A DNA stretch of 64,000 nt. It comes from Reticulitermes speratus (taxonomy: Eukaryota; Arthropoda; Insecta; Blattodea; Rhinotermitidae). The notes under the pieces are model-generated. The model was not told the DNA's origin and made no database searches. It saw only the letters and a program-made list of their open reading frames with translations. Positions 1 through 10,674 of this stretch are shown here, piece after piece (within the stretch, counting starts at the first letter, position 1; each line of letters opens with the position of its first letter). The stretch covers positions 41,765,877-41,829,876 of the forward strand of contig JAJKFL010000004.1 in the NCBI GenBank assembly GCA_021186555.1. Reading direction: 5' to 3'. The position numbers and the translations under genes are program-made.

Positions 1-48
1 GGTATGTGGAGTCAGTCTGATTGCAACAATCTTCCGGAAGGGACATTT

Positions 49-624
49 AACCCTTTAAAGCCCAGTGGTTACTATATGTACCACCACGTTTAACATTCAC
101 AATTCTACGTTCTGCCCACACAATGTATTTATGTGTTTTGTGTGGATCTCAGAACAAACAGCGATTATTTCACTGTACAACATTAACTGACTGGTTTGTA
201 TAACTGAGACGGAGTGTGTTTACTGCGCGGTACGGACTGTAGCCCTCTAAAGCCCAGTGGTTACTATATGTACCACCACGTTTAACATTCACAATTCTAC
301 GTTCTGCCCACACAATGTATTTATGTGTTTTGTGTGGATCTCAGAACAAACAGCCATTATTACACTGTACAACATTAACTGACTGGTTGGTATAACTGAG
401 ACGGAGTGTGTTTACTGCGCGGAACGGACTGTAGCCCTCTAAAGCCCAGTGGTTACTATATGTACCACCACGTTTAACATTCACAATTCTACGTTCTGCC
501 CACACAATGTATTTATGTGTTTTGTGTGGCTCTCAGAACAAACAGCCATTATTTCACTGTACAACATTAACTGACTGGTTGGTATAACTGAGACGGAGTG
601 TGTTTACTGCGCGGTACGGACTGT
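49..624. repeat. Tandem satellite, three 192-bp units
   Basis: The block beginning CCCAGTGGTTACTATATG recurs at 61, 253 and 445, exactly 192 bp apart. Each unit is a 78-bp segment (rich in CCCAGTGG and ACCACCACG) joined to a 114-bp core that continues alone downstream. Copies differ by only a few substitutions, so the array is young or homogenised. The first unit follows about 48 bp of unrelated sequence at the window edge, so the array may extend differently outside. Confidence 0.93.
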
Positions 625-1418
625 ATGTGTTTTGTGTGGATCTCAGAACAAACAGCGATTATTTCACTGTACAACATTAACTGACTGGTTTGTATAACTG
701 AGACGGAGTGTGTTTACTGCGCGGTACGGACTGTATTTATGTGTTTTGTGTGGATCTCAGAACAAACAGCGATTATTTCACTGTACAACATTAACTGACT
801 GGTTTGAATAACTGAGACGGAGTGTGTTTACTGCGCGGTACGGACTGTATTTATGTGTTTTGTGTGGATCTCAGAACAAACAGCGATTATTTCACTGTAC
901 AACATTAACTGACTGGTTTGTATAACTGAGACGGAGTGTGTTTACTGCGCGGTACGGACTGTATTTATGTGTTTTGTGTGGATCTCAGAACAAACAGCGA
1001 TTATTTCACTGTACAACATTAACTGACTGGTTTGAATAACTGAGATGGAGTGTGTTTACTGCGCGGTACGGACTGGATTTATGTGTTTTGTGTGGATCTC
1101 AGAACAAACAGCGATTATTTCACTGTACAACATTAACTGACTGGTTTGTATAAGTGAGACGGAGTGTGTTTACTGCGCGGTACGAACTGTATTTATGTGT
1201 TTTGTGTGGATCTCAGAACAAACAGCGATTATTTCACTGTACAACATTAACTGACTGGTTTGTATAACTGAGACGGAGTGTGTTTACTGCGCGGTACGGA
1301 CTGTATTTATGTGTTTTGTGTGGATCTCAGAACAAACAGCGATTATTTCACTGTACAACATTAACTGACTGGTTTGAATAACTGAGATGGAGTGTGTTTA
1401 CTGCGCGGTACGGACTGG
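620..1418. repeat. Tandem satellite, seven 114-bp units
   Basis: TATTTATGTGTTTTGTGTGG recurs (allowing one base) at 734, 848, 962, 1076, 1190 and 1304, a strict 114-bp period. The first unit (624-733) is 110 bp because it lacks 4 bp at the join. These units equal the 192-bp monomer without its 78-bp segment. Alternate units share GAATAACTGAGAYGG versus GTATAACTGAGACGG variants, hinting at dimer-wise amplification. Homology stops at about 1418. Confidence 0.93.
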
Positions 1419-2140
1419 ATCTTCATACATATAATAATCGTATAATTCAGGTTAATCTTAGTCTTTAAATTTCGGGTTTCCCCTGTCAGTACAATTCCAC
1501 CAATTCACCAATACTCATCTTCATCTACATGTTGCGCTTACCAGAAGGACAAACGGGCGAAGCTTGGGAACCTTCCAAAAAGCAGTGGTCTTTCGAAAAT
1601 CGAGGACTAGATAGAAAAATGCGTTCACTCTTTTCTTGGTCTTTAATGCTTAGACATTGGTGTTGTTTTCGGATTTGTCCACCGTCTTGCATTTTCAACC
1701 ATGACGTGATTGAAAATAGATGTTTCTGTCGTCGGATGTGTGGGGAGGGAAATTTCAGGTAGCAATGCCTACTCTCCGTCACTGGACACCGGCCGTCGGA
1801 CCATCCAACCAACCATTCAACCACACAAAATTCTAATTAATAAGAGGAAACTTAAGCGAAGCAATGTTGACCTCCCATGCTACAGAATGCGTCTCTTACC
1901 GTGCCTTTGAATACGGCAGATGTCACGGGATGTCCTGGCCGATGCAGTTTTGTTATTCGATAATCCATTTCTGCTTACGAAACTCATAACTGGAATGTGA
2001 AAACTAGACCTAGCGAATTTTTACTGCGATCGTGTTTATGCTAACTGGTTTGACATCTTGGTGAAGATTCTGACGATTTTATACTGATGGTTGCTGCTGC
2101 TGGCAGGAAGAGAGGCTCTGATGTGGCTGTTTGCGCTCTG
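1419..2140. other. No recognised gene
   Basis: AT-rich to mixed single-copy-looking sequence. Opposing ORFs of up to 99 codons overlap at 1525-1910, but they show no family motif, splice structure or codon pattern I recognise, so I do not call them. The sequence directly adjoins the Penelope-like inverted arm at 2141. Confidence 0.5.
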
Positions 2141-2263
2141 TCTTAGAAGTAAGTTATAAAACATTTGAATTTGTAAAATATGTAAAACTGTAAAACTTAT
2201 AATTTTATCTTATAAGTTAAAGTCAAGATTTAAAATAGCAGCGTTAGTCACTTGATGCACACA
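2141..2263. repeat. Left inverted arm of Penelope-like element
   Basis: This segment is the near-perfect reverse complement of 2893-3012. It includes the self-symmetric AT-rich stretch around CTTATAATTTTATCTTATAAG, with only a few mismatches and a 1-2 bp indel over about 120 bp. Together the arms could form a long foldback around the 630-bp coding remnant. Confidence 0.92.
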
Positions 2264-2464
2264 ATCGTGGTATTGTGTTGTTGTGATTATAAGCTGTAAT
2301 ATGAATAAAAAATATATGTGTTTAGAAAATATTCTATCTGTATTAATTACTTTTCACATAAACAGATTAATATTAATTTATAATTTTGCATGAATGACGT
2401 ACCGTGTTGTTTCACGTGCTGTTGTGTGGAGTGGTACAAGCTGACTGTCGTCTGGTGGACTTTG

Positions 2465-2900
2465 TTATGGGGGTGTATGGGGTTCTGGAGGTTGTGTAAT
2501 AGCAGGGGTAGGTGGGGTGAGGTTGATGAACTGGAATAGCGGGTTTTCTTCTGCTACGCACTGTTCGCTAATCAATAAATGTTGCCTGTGATATAGTTGT
2601 ATATACAGATTTTCAGTTATGTTCATGTGCCAACCTTTCTTACATGTTTTTATCAACTACATACTTTCCTGTATTGGAGCGTATTTATGTTGGTTATTCA
2701 AGATATTGAGATTTTGGTTCATTGTTTTTGATATATCTAGTGTGTTGTATATATATTGTCTTTAAATTGCTTCCAGTCTGACCAACATAACATCCGTTAC
2801 AGGTGTTACACCTTAGGCTGTAAATACCACTGTTTTTATATTCATCATTGTTTTGTGTTGTATGGGTTTTAAGTATGTTCTGGGTCATTCTGTGCATCAA
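2465..2900 (-). pseudogene. Penelope-like GIY-YIG endonuclease, 3' fragment
   Basis: Reading from 2900 down, the frame shows SGIYSLRCNTC, then CYVGQTGSNLKT, then a basic or His-containing stretch ending KSQYLE. This is the GIY-YIG endonuclease core as found at the C-terminus of Penelope-like polyproteins (GIY, then YVGQTG, then R/H). A second stretch (2656 to 2465) in another frame begins with KKGWHMNITENLYI, which resembles the family's last segment. A stop and frame change lie between them near 2690. The reverse transcriptase that normally precedes this domain is missing. Family motifs are seen directly; assignment to Penelope-like elements is from family knowledge. Not functional as it stands. 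Confidence 0.78.
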
Positions 2901-3012
2901 GTGACTAACGCTGCTATTTTAAATATTGACTTCAACTTATAAGATAAAATTATAAGTTTTACAGTTTTACATATTTTACAAATTCAAATGTTTTATAACT
3001 TACTTCTAAGAC
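2893..3012. repeat. Right inverted arm of Penelope-like element
   Basis: Reverse complement of 2141-2263. It begins within the codons preceding the GIY motif and ends at CTTACTTCTAAGACA. Beyond it the two flanks diverge: only the right side continues into the hammerhead-like segment. Confidence 0.92.
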
Positions 3013-3070
3013 AAGTGTGCTGTTTGGGCCCTTTTAACATGCGATGTGAAGTGCAGTAGCTTGTTACCGC

Positions 3071-3095
3071 CTGAAGATGGTCTACGGACCGAATC
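3071..3095 (+). ncRNA. Hammerhead-core-like motif (degenerate)
   Basis: CTGAAGA is followed by the hairpin GGTC-TACG-GACC and then GAATC. This matches the hammerhead order CUGANGA, stem II, GAAA, except that the last core A is T, which should break the A-U pair at the cleavage end. It sits in the tail of the Penelope-like element, where hammerhead motifs are known. Probably inactive. Confidence 0.5.
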
Positions 3096-3239
3096 ACGTG
3101 TAGGGGAATACATCGATACTAATAAAAACTATAAAGTAGTTTATGTTTGTGCATTTGTTGGTTAAATGAATGGTAAGTGAAAATGCACGGTGAAAGCAAT
3201 ATAAATGGTTATCAGGCAGTTTCTATGACGACTCATCGG

Positions 3240-4214
3240 TTATATCTGTTGACAGTGTTTGTCTTCAATGAACTGTAAAGCACACATCCAGCCTCCGTAA
3301 CTGAATCAAGTGTCTGCTTATCTTAAACTGCCACCTGAACACTGGGAATCGGTATGCTAATATCCAAAATGCACACCCAACTATTTATCGTGCTTGTGAC
3401 CAGTGGCGTAGCTTGGGGGGAGGGGGGTTGGGCCAGTAGTGAGGCGGCCTCGGGCAACAGAGTCTAAGAGGCGGCAAAGTGAAAATTTTAAATAAAAAAA
3501 TTTGATTTTGAGCATTCTAAAAATTTTAAATTACTGAGTCGAATATAAGGAAATTCGGTAAATAATTGTTATTTTTTAAAAGTTCATAATTTCTGTTAGG
3601 GGCGGCCATTGTGATTACTCACTCTGGGCGCCAAAAAAAAACCTGGCTATGTCACTGCTTGTGACAGTCTGAAATTGAAAATTTTATTTTCATAGCTGCC
3701 ACATTTTTTCTGGGAAAGAGACGCATCAAATTTTCTATACTTGGAAATGCTTCATCAGCAACAAGAACGTTTGGTGTTCTTCTTGACCAGGTAGTTTGGT
3801 CCTGGAGGTTGTAACGTGTGATTACAACGCTTACCCCCCTCCCAAAAACACTGAGAAAATGTTTCCATCGTGGGATCTATTCATGGAACCGACGTGAATA
3901 GCTGAATTTGTAATCTGCACCAATGGTGAGCATTAAAACAACAAAGAAATTATGTTCGTAATTTAAGAATGATGACCCGCAGGTTTTTGTTGTTATGCGT
4001 TTGCTGTCTGTGGCCGAATAACGTGGCTCAATTGCCATTTTCTTTCAAATTCAGATGCAATGGCTTCCCATGCCTGAAGAGTGGGTTCTGGGGCATAAAT
4101 TGGTTGCATGCATTTCCATATAGCAGGGTCTGTGTAGTTGACAGTCTTGGACACTGTCACATCGCTCATTCTGTAGTTGTAACTTCTAGTTGTATAAGTG
4201 TCTTCTGTTGTCAA
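3240..4214 (-). pseudogene. PIF/Harbinger transposase relic (HARBI1-like)
   Basis: Minus-strand reading in shifting frames gives, in order: PEPTLQAWEAIASEFERKW (the usual 'P T xx W xx IA xx FE xx W' block, about 4050-4120), GSSFLNYEHNFFVVLM then GADYKF (about 3900-3970), VLVADEAFPSIENLMRLFP (about 3740-3770), and FNFRLSQAR then a degenerate 'CAFWILAYRF' block (about 3300-3680). This is the DDE_Tnp_4 order of Harbinger transposases. The second catalytic D region and the D-E of 'DEAFP' remain; the first 'GAIDGKH' block is lost. Several stops and frameshifts, and a 257-bp hAT MITE inserted at 3401-3657, make it a clear pseudogene. The N-terminus is missing or in decayed exons. Confidence 0.82.
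3401..3657. mobile_element. hAT-type MITE, 257 bp, 8-bp TSD
   Basis: It begins CAGTGGCGTAGC and ends with the inverted partner (reverse complement CAGTGACATAGC). Both sides carry the identical 8-bp duplication CTTGTGAC (3393-3400 and 3658-3665). The 8-bp TSD and CAGTGG-type ends fit a non-autonomous hAT element. It has no coding capacity. It lies inside the Harbinger transposase relic, whose reading resumes on both sides. Confidence 0.9.
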
Positions 4215-4266
4215 GTATCTGAGAAGAATGAAAAAGTGATCTGTTAAACTCTGTTTTCTTCATACA

Positions 4267-4969
4267 GGAACTGCAGCTAAAGAGGAGCTGCCATCGAGAC
4301 GCACTGAGAAGAGAAAATAAATTAAGGCATAAATGTGGATCTGCCAGTGTTGACCAATGTTTGGAAATATCAAAAACAAATGGAGTTCTTCATACCACAC
4401 ATGACTAAAATGCAAACAAGCACAAATGTGGCAGATGCTGATGGAACAAGTGTGTCAAGCCATGTTGACGAATTTGAACTGGAAGGCAAAGAGAGTAGCA
4501 GTGGTGAAATTGATACACAGGAACTAAACCTCCAGTCTGATGATGCATCTTCAGGGAATGAGAATGTGTACAACATCCGAGAGGAAGGATTTATGGGCGA
4601 CAGCAGGAGTATAAAGCAAGAAGGAGGACTCAAATAGGGGAGTTGACTTGACTACATTGTTGATCTTTGAAAAAGCACGAAGTATGATCAAAGGATAGTG
4701 CTGTTACCAGGAAAAGCTTGGGAGGTGAAAGTGTGACGAATGCAAAAACAAATGCCCCAGTGTACCATTTCTTTATGGCAGTGTGTGCAAGTTCAAAATC
4801 AGTACCAGTAATATCTCAGCTCATGGTGAGGAAGGAAGTGTTTAATACAGTTTCTGATGCTGAAGCATCTTTGCTAAGAATGCCATCTCCTGTGACCGAG
4901 TCTTCTATTTCCCATCCTGCAACTTCCGTTGCTGTCATTTCTTACCCCATCTCCTGCATCCCATTCTAA
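4267..4969 (+). pseudogene. MADF-BESS protein relic, likely Harbinger accessory gene
   Basis: After a good splice-acceptor-like site (TTTTCTTCATACAG, ending 4266), the frame reads a basic MADF-like tail (RSCHRDALRRENKLRHK). One frameshift near 4340-4350 leads into NVWKYQKQMEFFIPHM, then an acidic linker, a stop at about 4637, and a BESS-like stretch APVYHFFMAVCASSKSVPVI (about 4750-4810). MADF-BESS or Myb-like accessory ORFs accompany Harbinger transposases, and this one is divergent from the transposase relic next door. Family placement rests on motif resemblance. No intact ORF spans it, so it is a relic. Confidence 0.6.
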
Positions 4970-5540
4970 ACCATCGCCTATTTCTGAATATACTTCAGCT
5001 CTTGATTCCTTTCCTGATACTTCTGAATTACAGTCACATTATGAATATTATTGTGTATAATTTTGTGATGAAGCTTTTACTTTAATAAACGCAACGTAAT
5101 TTGCCTTCACTTTTGTGTAAACCTTACGTAAATACAGTGCCACATAGTACTGCAATAAAAGTTTAAACATACAGCGAATTTTTTTTCAGCTTTCGGTAGC
5201 CTTCTGGACGTTGCATCGTGTAGCCAGTACATCACTTGCCATGAGCTTATGCACAATTTAAATATTACCTTTTCCCAGCTTGTAGTAATTAATAAATATT
5301 TCATCTTAAAACTCGAGATGTCTCGGGGAATTCCCCACGCCAGTACTTTTCGCCTCCTATGTAGTTGCTTCTCAAGAACTTCCTCCTTTTATTCAGGCCT
5401 ACGACACCTTTCTTTCGTTCTTCAAACGAATTGTACCATACCGTGTCTGTAATACGTGTGGCTCTGCGTATGTTGCCCTGATCTGAGGTATTGCCTGTCC
5501 TGCTCCAGAAAGTATATATATATATATATATATTCGTGTG

Positions 5541-5825
5541 GTGGGCCGAGATAGCGTAGTCTGTATTAGCGACTCGTTACGGGCTGGGCGGTCCCGGAAT
5601 CGAATCCCGGTGGGGGCGAGATTTTCCTTACCCGTCCGGACCGGCCCTGGGGTCCACCCAGACTCCTGTACAGTGGGTCCCGGGTCTCTTTCCCGGGGGT
5701 TAAGCGGCCGGGACGTGGCATTAACCACCCATTCCCATATAGCGCGGAGGTTAAAGAAAGAGTAGGGCTGTACCTCTACTCCCCTTCTGGGTATTCTTGG
5801 CCTCCTCTAGGATAAACTTTACCTT
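5541..5825 (+). mobile_element. tRNA-derived SINE with 14-bp TSD
   Basis: The left part carries an A-box-like GATAGCGTAGTCTG and a B-box-like GGAATCGAATCCC at tRNA spacing (about 40 bp), so it should have an internal RNA polymerase III promoter. The body continues through a GC-rich segment to a TAAACTTTACCTT tail. The identical 14-bp TATATATTCGTGTG flanks it (5527-5540 and 5826-5839), which is a classic target-primed insertion scar. The ORFs of 75-109 codons here are by-products. Confidence 0.85.
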
Positions 5826-5839
5826 TATATATTCGTGTG

Positions 5840-8300
5840 TGCAGTAAGTTTGGTTTGAGAATTGTAACTAGCTTCGGTATTTTCAGCGACAGAAACAGCG
5901 AATATGCATGTCACAAACAGGAAATGATCTTTGGTTTTTAGTCATGCAAGCGTTGGCAACAGTCGGTACGTAAGTTGGCAACCCACGTTCGTTGCGTGTT
6001 ATGTTCGTGTTGACAGAGTATTGCACACGAAAAGAGCAACGTAACAAGTAAAGGTACGCAATTCAATTACATTACGTTCACTCATAAAAGATTGCTCTGC
6101 TTGCACAAATAACAGTATTTCGAAGTTTTGGTAGGAACAGTCGTGAGCACTTCTTTACGTGATGTGAGTCCGGTGCATACGCTGTATTCATGTAATGCCG
6201 TCCTTCAAATGTATAGTAACAGTAGCATGTAGTAAGCAGTGGTTTCCATCGATCACTGAAAAAAAAATTCCTTCTTTCATGTCTGCGTGGGGCTTTCGGA
6301 GTTGCTCGCATTGTGTGTTGAAATTCTTTCCACATATTGGCGTACATTGCAGTAGCCGTCACCAGGATGAATGGGCAGAACAACCAAACGCCAACCAACT
6401 TAAAAGCTTGGGGGCGCCGATGGTATTCGTATGCGTCGTCGTTCCATTTCTTAGGTTCATTGTGTGAACAGTGCCTTATAGGTGAGAGGAGGCTGCCAGT
6501 CCTTATAGCGTCGTTGCTGAATTTGCAGTAAATATTAACAATGATAACCTTCTGTATCAGTACACTTCTGGTGTGTGTGTGTGTGTGTGAAAGTGTATCA
6601 TGAGCGTTGCTACCCTCGTCGATGTAGCATGCAGGGTGGTCCACAGTATGGGTCAGTCGGATCTCAGCTCACAAGATTTTGGTCTGTGGTGCACATGGAA
6701 GAACTGGTGTATCAGCAGAACATGAAAACATTAGATGTATTGCTGAATCACATTTTGGATGCTGCACCTAGTGTAAAGGATTGTGGAGATTAAGAGATGG
6801 AAGGCTATACACTGGATTCACAGATGTACTAAAATGTGCATTGAGGCTGGCATGGTCATTATGAACATTTATTGTAAATTCAGCAGTGAAAAGGTAATGT
6901 AAGTACATGTTCACTTAGTCTTGCCCATAAAATTCAGACAATGATAAATTTGTAATGATTGAGACCAGAGCAGTGTTCATATGATATTTGTGACAGGGAA
7001 TGGTCTGAGGATAAGATTCTAAAGTTAAATATACTAGCTGTGAATTTTCCATTATAAATTTCCATGTACATCCAACTTTGCATATTGCATGCAGTATCTT
7101 GTTTGTTCATAGCGACATGTTTTGACCTTCGTAGGATATCATCAGACCATACACACGTACCTACTTTTGGAATTATGTATTTGTGCATCATGTTGCATTT
7201 GAAGTCAGTAGTATATGTTTGTAATACAGATACGGTTACTGCATGTAAAATTTCCGTCACATCCATGCTGTGTATTTGACACAGTTGTGTCACCTTGAGG
7301 TAGGTGTGTGCTTATTATTGATAATGCGTTCTGCTTAGGTTATTTATAAAATAATTATCTCAGTTGTGTATAATCTGAGTGTATAAAATGATTGCCTGTT
7401 ATGCATGTAGTGGGCTATTTCTCACAAGGTGTTATGGTGATCCACTTGTATGTGTTGTACGTTTCCTTCTCATACCATCTTGATTTTCAGAAAGTGTTCA
7501 GATATTCTGTTAGAGAGCATGACATATTTTTTACGAATCTAGGCACCAGCTGAAAAATTTCAGAGCCAGACCTTTTTTTATCTTTTGTGGATTTAAGTTA
7601 TAATGACTAACAAACTTAAACCTTCCACTATTGTTCTTGCTTGTATTTGTGTGTGTGTCTAAGAAATCACAAGGCATTCATACACATGGAGGATATTCTT
7701 CGAAAAGGATAGCATTTTCTGCAAATCTTTTAAACCGGAATCACCTTGACAAGGATGTTTAAAGTCAAAATGCTAAACTAAAAATCTTTAGAAATGCACT
7801 GAAGTAAATCTCACATTAAAACTCTTATTTGACATTAAATTACAAACAGATTTAACCTGCCAAGTACCATGCAACACCTTACCCATCAAGTTGTGGTTCC
7901 TTTACTTTTTGCTCCATCTCCTGTGCCATGCATGGCAGAGGCACTTAGAGTGCCTTCCTCAGATTTGCATATTACACTGAACAGATGTTGGTAGGTAGAC
8001 GGATTGCTGGCGACGATGAATGAGGTGCTTAGTAACAAAGTAGTTGTTGAACTGGGACTAAAAAAAAAAGACATTTATTTGCAACACATGCTGCAGAAAT
8101 TCTGGGCACCATAGCGACCTGGTGCTCAGGATTTGTCGATACCTATTCAGTTATAATGTAATATAATAATAATGTATTATATTATTTTGTTACTTGTTCT
8201 AATATAATGGAATACAGATATATTACATTATTTTGGTCATGTGTTTCTTTGTATAGGTGTTGCGCTGTGTGCCTGTGTGTCAGATCTCCATATCTGAACT
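5840..8300. other. No convincing gene
   Basis: The stretch contains a (GT)n run at about 6571-6588 and opposing ORFs. The longest is 188 codons on the minus strand at 6078-6644. It has no recognisable domain and is opened partly by low-complexity CACACA, so I leave it uncalled. A hammerhead-like core lies at 7119-7145. Confidence 0.4.
7119..7145 (-). ncRNA. Hammerhead-core-like motif (degenerate)
   Basis: The minus strand reads CTGATGATATCCTACGAAGG followed by TCAAAACATG. The 5' core CUGAUGA is perfect and the stem II arms (ATCCT/AAGGT) pair only partly. The expected GAAAC is AAAAC. The surroundings look like the decayed 3' end of a retroelement. Confidence 0.4.
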
Positions 8301-8308
8301 CACTAGAT

Positions 8309-8510
8309 CATGGGCCTCCAACCCGTGGCCCGCCATGCTGTATTATGCGGCCTGTGACCACATTTGTAAATTCTGTATCTACTATAAAAATTTCACAATA
8401 ATTTAGGCAGTAAGATATACCACTTACTGTTATTTTTCTTCGTGTTGCCTGCGGACCAGCCCACAATAACAGATGTGGCCCTTTGCCCTGAAAAGGTTGG
8501 AGACCATATG
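8309..8510. mobile_element. hAT-type MITE, 202 bp, 8-bp TSD
   Basis: The left end CATGGGCCTCCAACCC and the right end (reverse complement CATATGGTCTCCAACCTT) form imperfect inverted termini. Identical 8-bp CACTAGAT flanks it at 8301-8308 and 8511-8518. Internal TGGCCCGCC/TGCGGCC segments resemble other Charlie-like hAT termini. No transposase. Confidence 0.87.
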
Positions 8511-8519
8511 CACTAGATT

Positions 8520-9244
8520 ATTATCTGTGGGGACACATGAAATATCTGTTTTGTAAGTAACAATATTGCATTGTCAGTAATTTGCACACATTCCTGCTTG
8601 AAGGTGACATGTTCTGTGAACATGTGTAGCATGGATGTGATTAGTTTTACATGTAACATAGGTGCAATTATAGGCTAAAATAAGTTGTATTGCACATGCT
8701 CTTACCAAAGTGCTGTTGTTCACTTACATATGGTGTTTTTAAATTGTTATGCTGGGGAGGTGTTTACCATTTTGACCCGGCCTAGATTGGTGCGACTGCT
8801 TGGTTTGTGAGTGAAGTTACATTTGTGTTCAGTTTAGGGGTTTGGTTGTAATGGTGTTATTCCCCCTATATAAGAAATAAATATATGTCGTGCTTCAGTA
8901 ATGAACTAAATATTTCGTTGTAGTGTTTTCAACTTCTTTTTCACATTGTTGTTTGAATAATTTAGTTTCATTGAAGTATTCAAATTGTGGTAAAAAGTTC
9001 CAAGTCTTTGGGAAAAGCAGTAACAATTGAGATATCTTAAATAACCTTTTGGTAACATCGAAAATTTCTTTTGATATGCAAGTGAGGGTTGGTGTTTAGT
9101 ACTGAAAAAACAGGGTTCCATATCCTTAAAATCTTTTAATCAGACTGTTGTTGTGATTGGATATCATAATTGTTTCAAAATTTGTACTTTGGGTGAATGC
9201 ATCATTTCTACAAAGTGTTTGAAATATTTCAAAGGTGTTAGTAA
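8520..9244. other. No recognised gene
   Basis: AT-rich sequence with short random ORFs. Nothing is supported beyond its position upstream of the STPR exon. Confidence 0.4.
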
Positions 9245-9943
9245 ATGCTCAGCCAGAGGCAGCTTAACCCTAAAGTGACAACATCAACAATAATAATCAT
9301 GAATCCTGGTAATGATGAAGCAGTGCTGACCCAGAGTCAGCATATCATGATAGTGAACATAAGAGTAATAAAGAATTCTGGTGATTGCAAAAACAAAGCA
9401 GAGGAACAAAGGCAACGAAATAAAAGTAAACAAACACAGGAAGACATAAAACAGGAACCGCAAAAACGAAGAGAAAGTTGTCACAAAAACAAAAGTAATC
9501 CGAGAGAGGAACATAGACGACAGACTCTACAAAAGCGAAGAGAAAATTATCAGAGAAACAAATGTAATCAGACTGAGGAACAAAGGCAACAGATGCTACA
9601 AAAGCGAAGAGAAGATTACCACAAAAACAAAAGGAATCAAACAGAAGAACAGAGGCAATGGATACTACAAAAGCAAAGAGAAAATTATTACAAAAACAAG
9701 AGGATTCAAACAGCAAAACAAAGAAAACAGGCATTAGAGAAACGAAGAAGGAATTATGCAAATAAATGTAAAAATTCTATATACTCTGTACAAACCGATA
9801 TTCTTAGTCAAGAGGCAACGGAAACAGAGTCTGTGACAGTTCAAGGAGCCGTTGCATATGGCAAAGTAAAGGTGTGTATTTTGGTACTGATTTTTCATTT
9901 TTATGATTTTGTTCTTGGTTGTTGTAAAGTACCTGCGGCTTGA
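9245..9943 (+). CDS. STPR-domain exon (23-residue DNA-binding repeats)
   Basis: The 232-codon frame contains about five consecutive 23-residue repeats of the form QTEEQRQxxLQKRRExYxKNKxN, from about residue 58 to 175. Perfect 23-residue spacing, Arg/Lys-rich helices and the conserved E-Q-R and K-R-R-E-x-Y positions match the STPR ('score and three') domain of silkworm FMBP-1 and related insect proteins, which bind AT-rich DNA in the nucleus. After the repeats comes an acidic/Ser-Thr segment. Two donor-like sites follow (CAAA/GTAAAG at 9867 and AAAG/GTGTGT at 9873), so the real exon probably ends there and the last ~25 codons are intronic. The first Met at 9245 is only the first ATG; I see no clear promoter. 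It may belong to the zinc-finger locus downstream or be a separate gene. Confidence 0.6.
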   Translation: MLSQRQLNPKVTTSTIIIMNPGNDEAVLTQSQHIMIVNIRVIKNSGDCKNKAEEQRQRNKSKQTQEDIKQEPQKRRESCHKNKSNPREEHRRQTLQKRRENYQRNKCNQTEEQRQQMLQKRREDYHKNKRNQTEEQRQWILQKQRENYYKNKRIQTAKQRKQALEKRRRNYANKCKNSIYSVQTDILSQEATETESVTVQGAVAYGKVKVCILVLIFHFYDFVLGCCKVPAA

Positions 9944-10165
9944 TCAGAGATGTGTATGTCAGGTAGTGGTCTAATTCATGCATCATGTTACTAAATTTGC
10001 TAAGATGTAAGGCACTTTCTTTTTGTAAAGTTAAAATGTTGCTTGTTTGTTAGCCATGGTGTGTCAGATTGTATTTTAAGGTAATGTATTGCCAGCCTCA
10101 GTCGATATCTTGCTTAGAACTGGATTGTGAGGTGGATGGATACACTCTCTTTTCATCATTATCAT

Positions 10166-10166
10166 A

Positions 10167-10212
<46 letters not shown>
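10166..10212. repeat. (ACT)n microsatellite
   Basis: About 15 tandem ACT/TAC trinucleotides. The runs of Thr, Val or Ser predicted in overlapping ORFs on both strands come from this repeat. Confidence 0.97.
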
Positions 10213-10674
10213 GTGGTGTTTTTGCCAATTATTTTGTCTGTGGCATGTTCTACCTTCTTTCTCCAACCCTGTCTCTTCATCAGTAATTTTGTCACAATAA
10301 CGTATCACACCCCTGAGATGCCAGATGTGAGCGTTAGGCTTACGCATTGTACCGATTGTTTTCAAATACGCTGGCTTTCAGATTCAGCACTGAATTAAAT
10401 TATCTTGTGCTGTTCATATGTTGCATCAGATGCTGATTTAGAAATTCTGAAACATCTTGTTACATGTTTATGAAGTAGTTTGAACACACTAGCCAGACAT
10501 AAAACATGTACAGTTCTAGAATTTTCAATCTTGCCTGTGTGGGCATGAAGATATGTGTTTAAATAATGTAACCTGCTAGATTTGAGGTTCTGACAGTGGT
10601 GCTGCTGAAGATTTAAGTCTTTTGTGATGTGATTCTGTGTCGTTAGGCATATAATTTCCATCATTTCAAAGGAT

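Larger units (their letters stand above)
2141..3150 (-). mobile_element. Penelope-like retroelement remnant
   Basis: The unit consists of a minus-strand 3' coding remnant with a GIY-YIG endonuclease signature, bracketed by about 120-bp inverted arms (2141-2263 and 2893-3012). Beyond the right arm, up to about 3150, lies a hammerhead-like core and an AT-rich tail. Inverted or direct terminal copies and hammerhead motifs are established features of Penelope-like elements. Here the right arm reads like the 3' tail placed in inverted orientation upstream of a 5'-truncated copy. The reverse transcriptase domain is absent. The outer limits are approximate because I could not find a target duplication. 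Confidence 0.75.

Noticed and set aside
5541..5620. Functional tRNA gene
   Set aside because: A and B boxes are present but the cloverleaf is incomplete, the body extends 285 bp, and a 14-bp target duplication flanks it, so it is a SINE.
5399..5765. ORFs of 75-109 codons at the SINE
   Set aside because: They lie across the tRNA-derived SINE and its AT-repeat target; by-products of GC-rich SINE sequence.
6078..6644. 188-codon minus-strand ORF
   Set aside because: No recognised motif, partly low-complexity (CACACA), overlapping plus-strand ORFs, no splice or promoter support.
8207..8401. 64-codon Cys-rich ORF
   Set aside because: Overlaps the hAT MITE boundary and is not supported by any motif.
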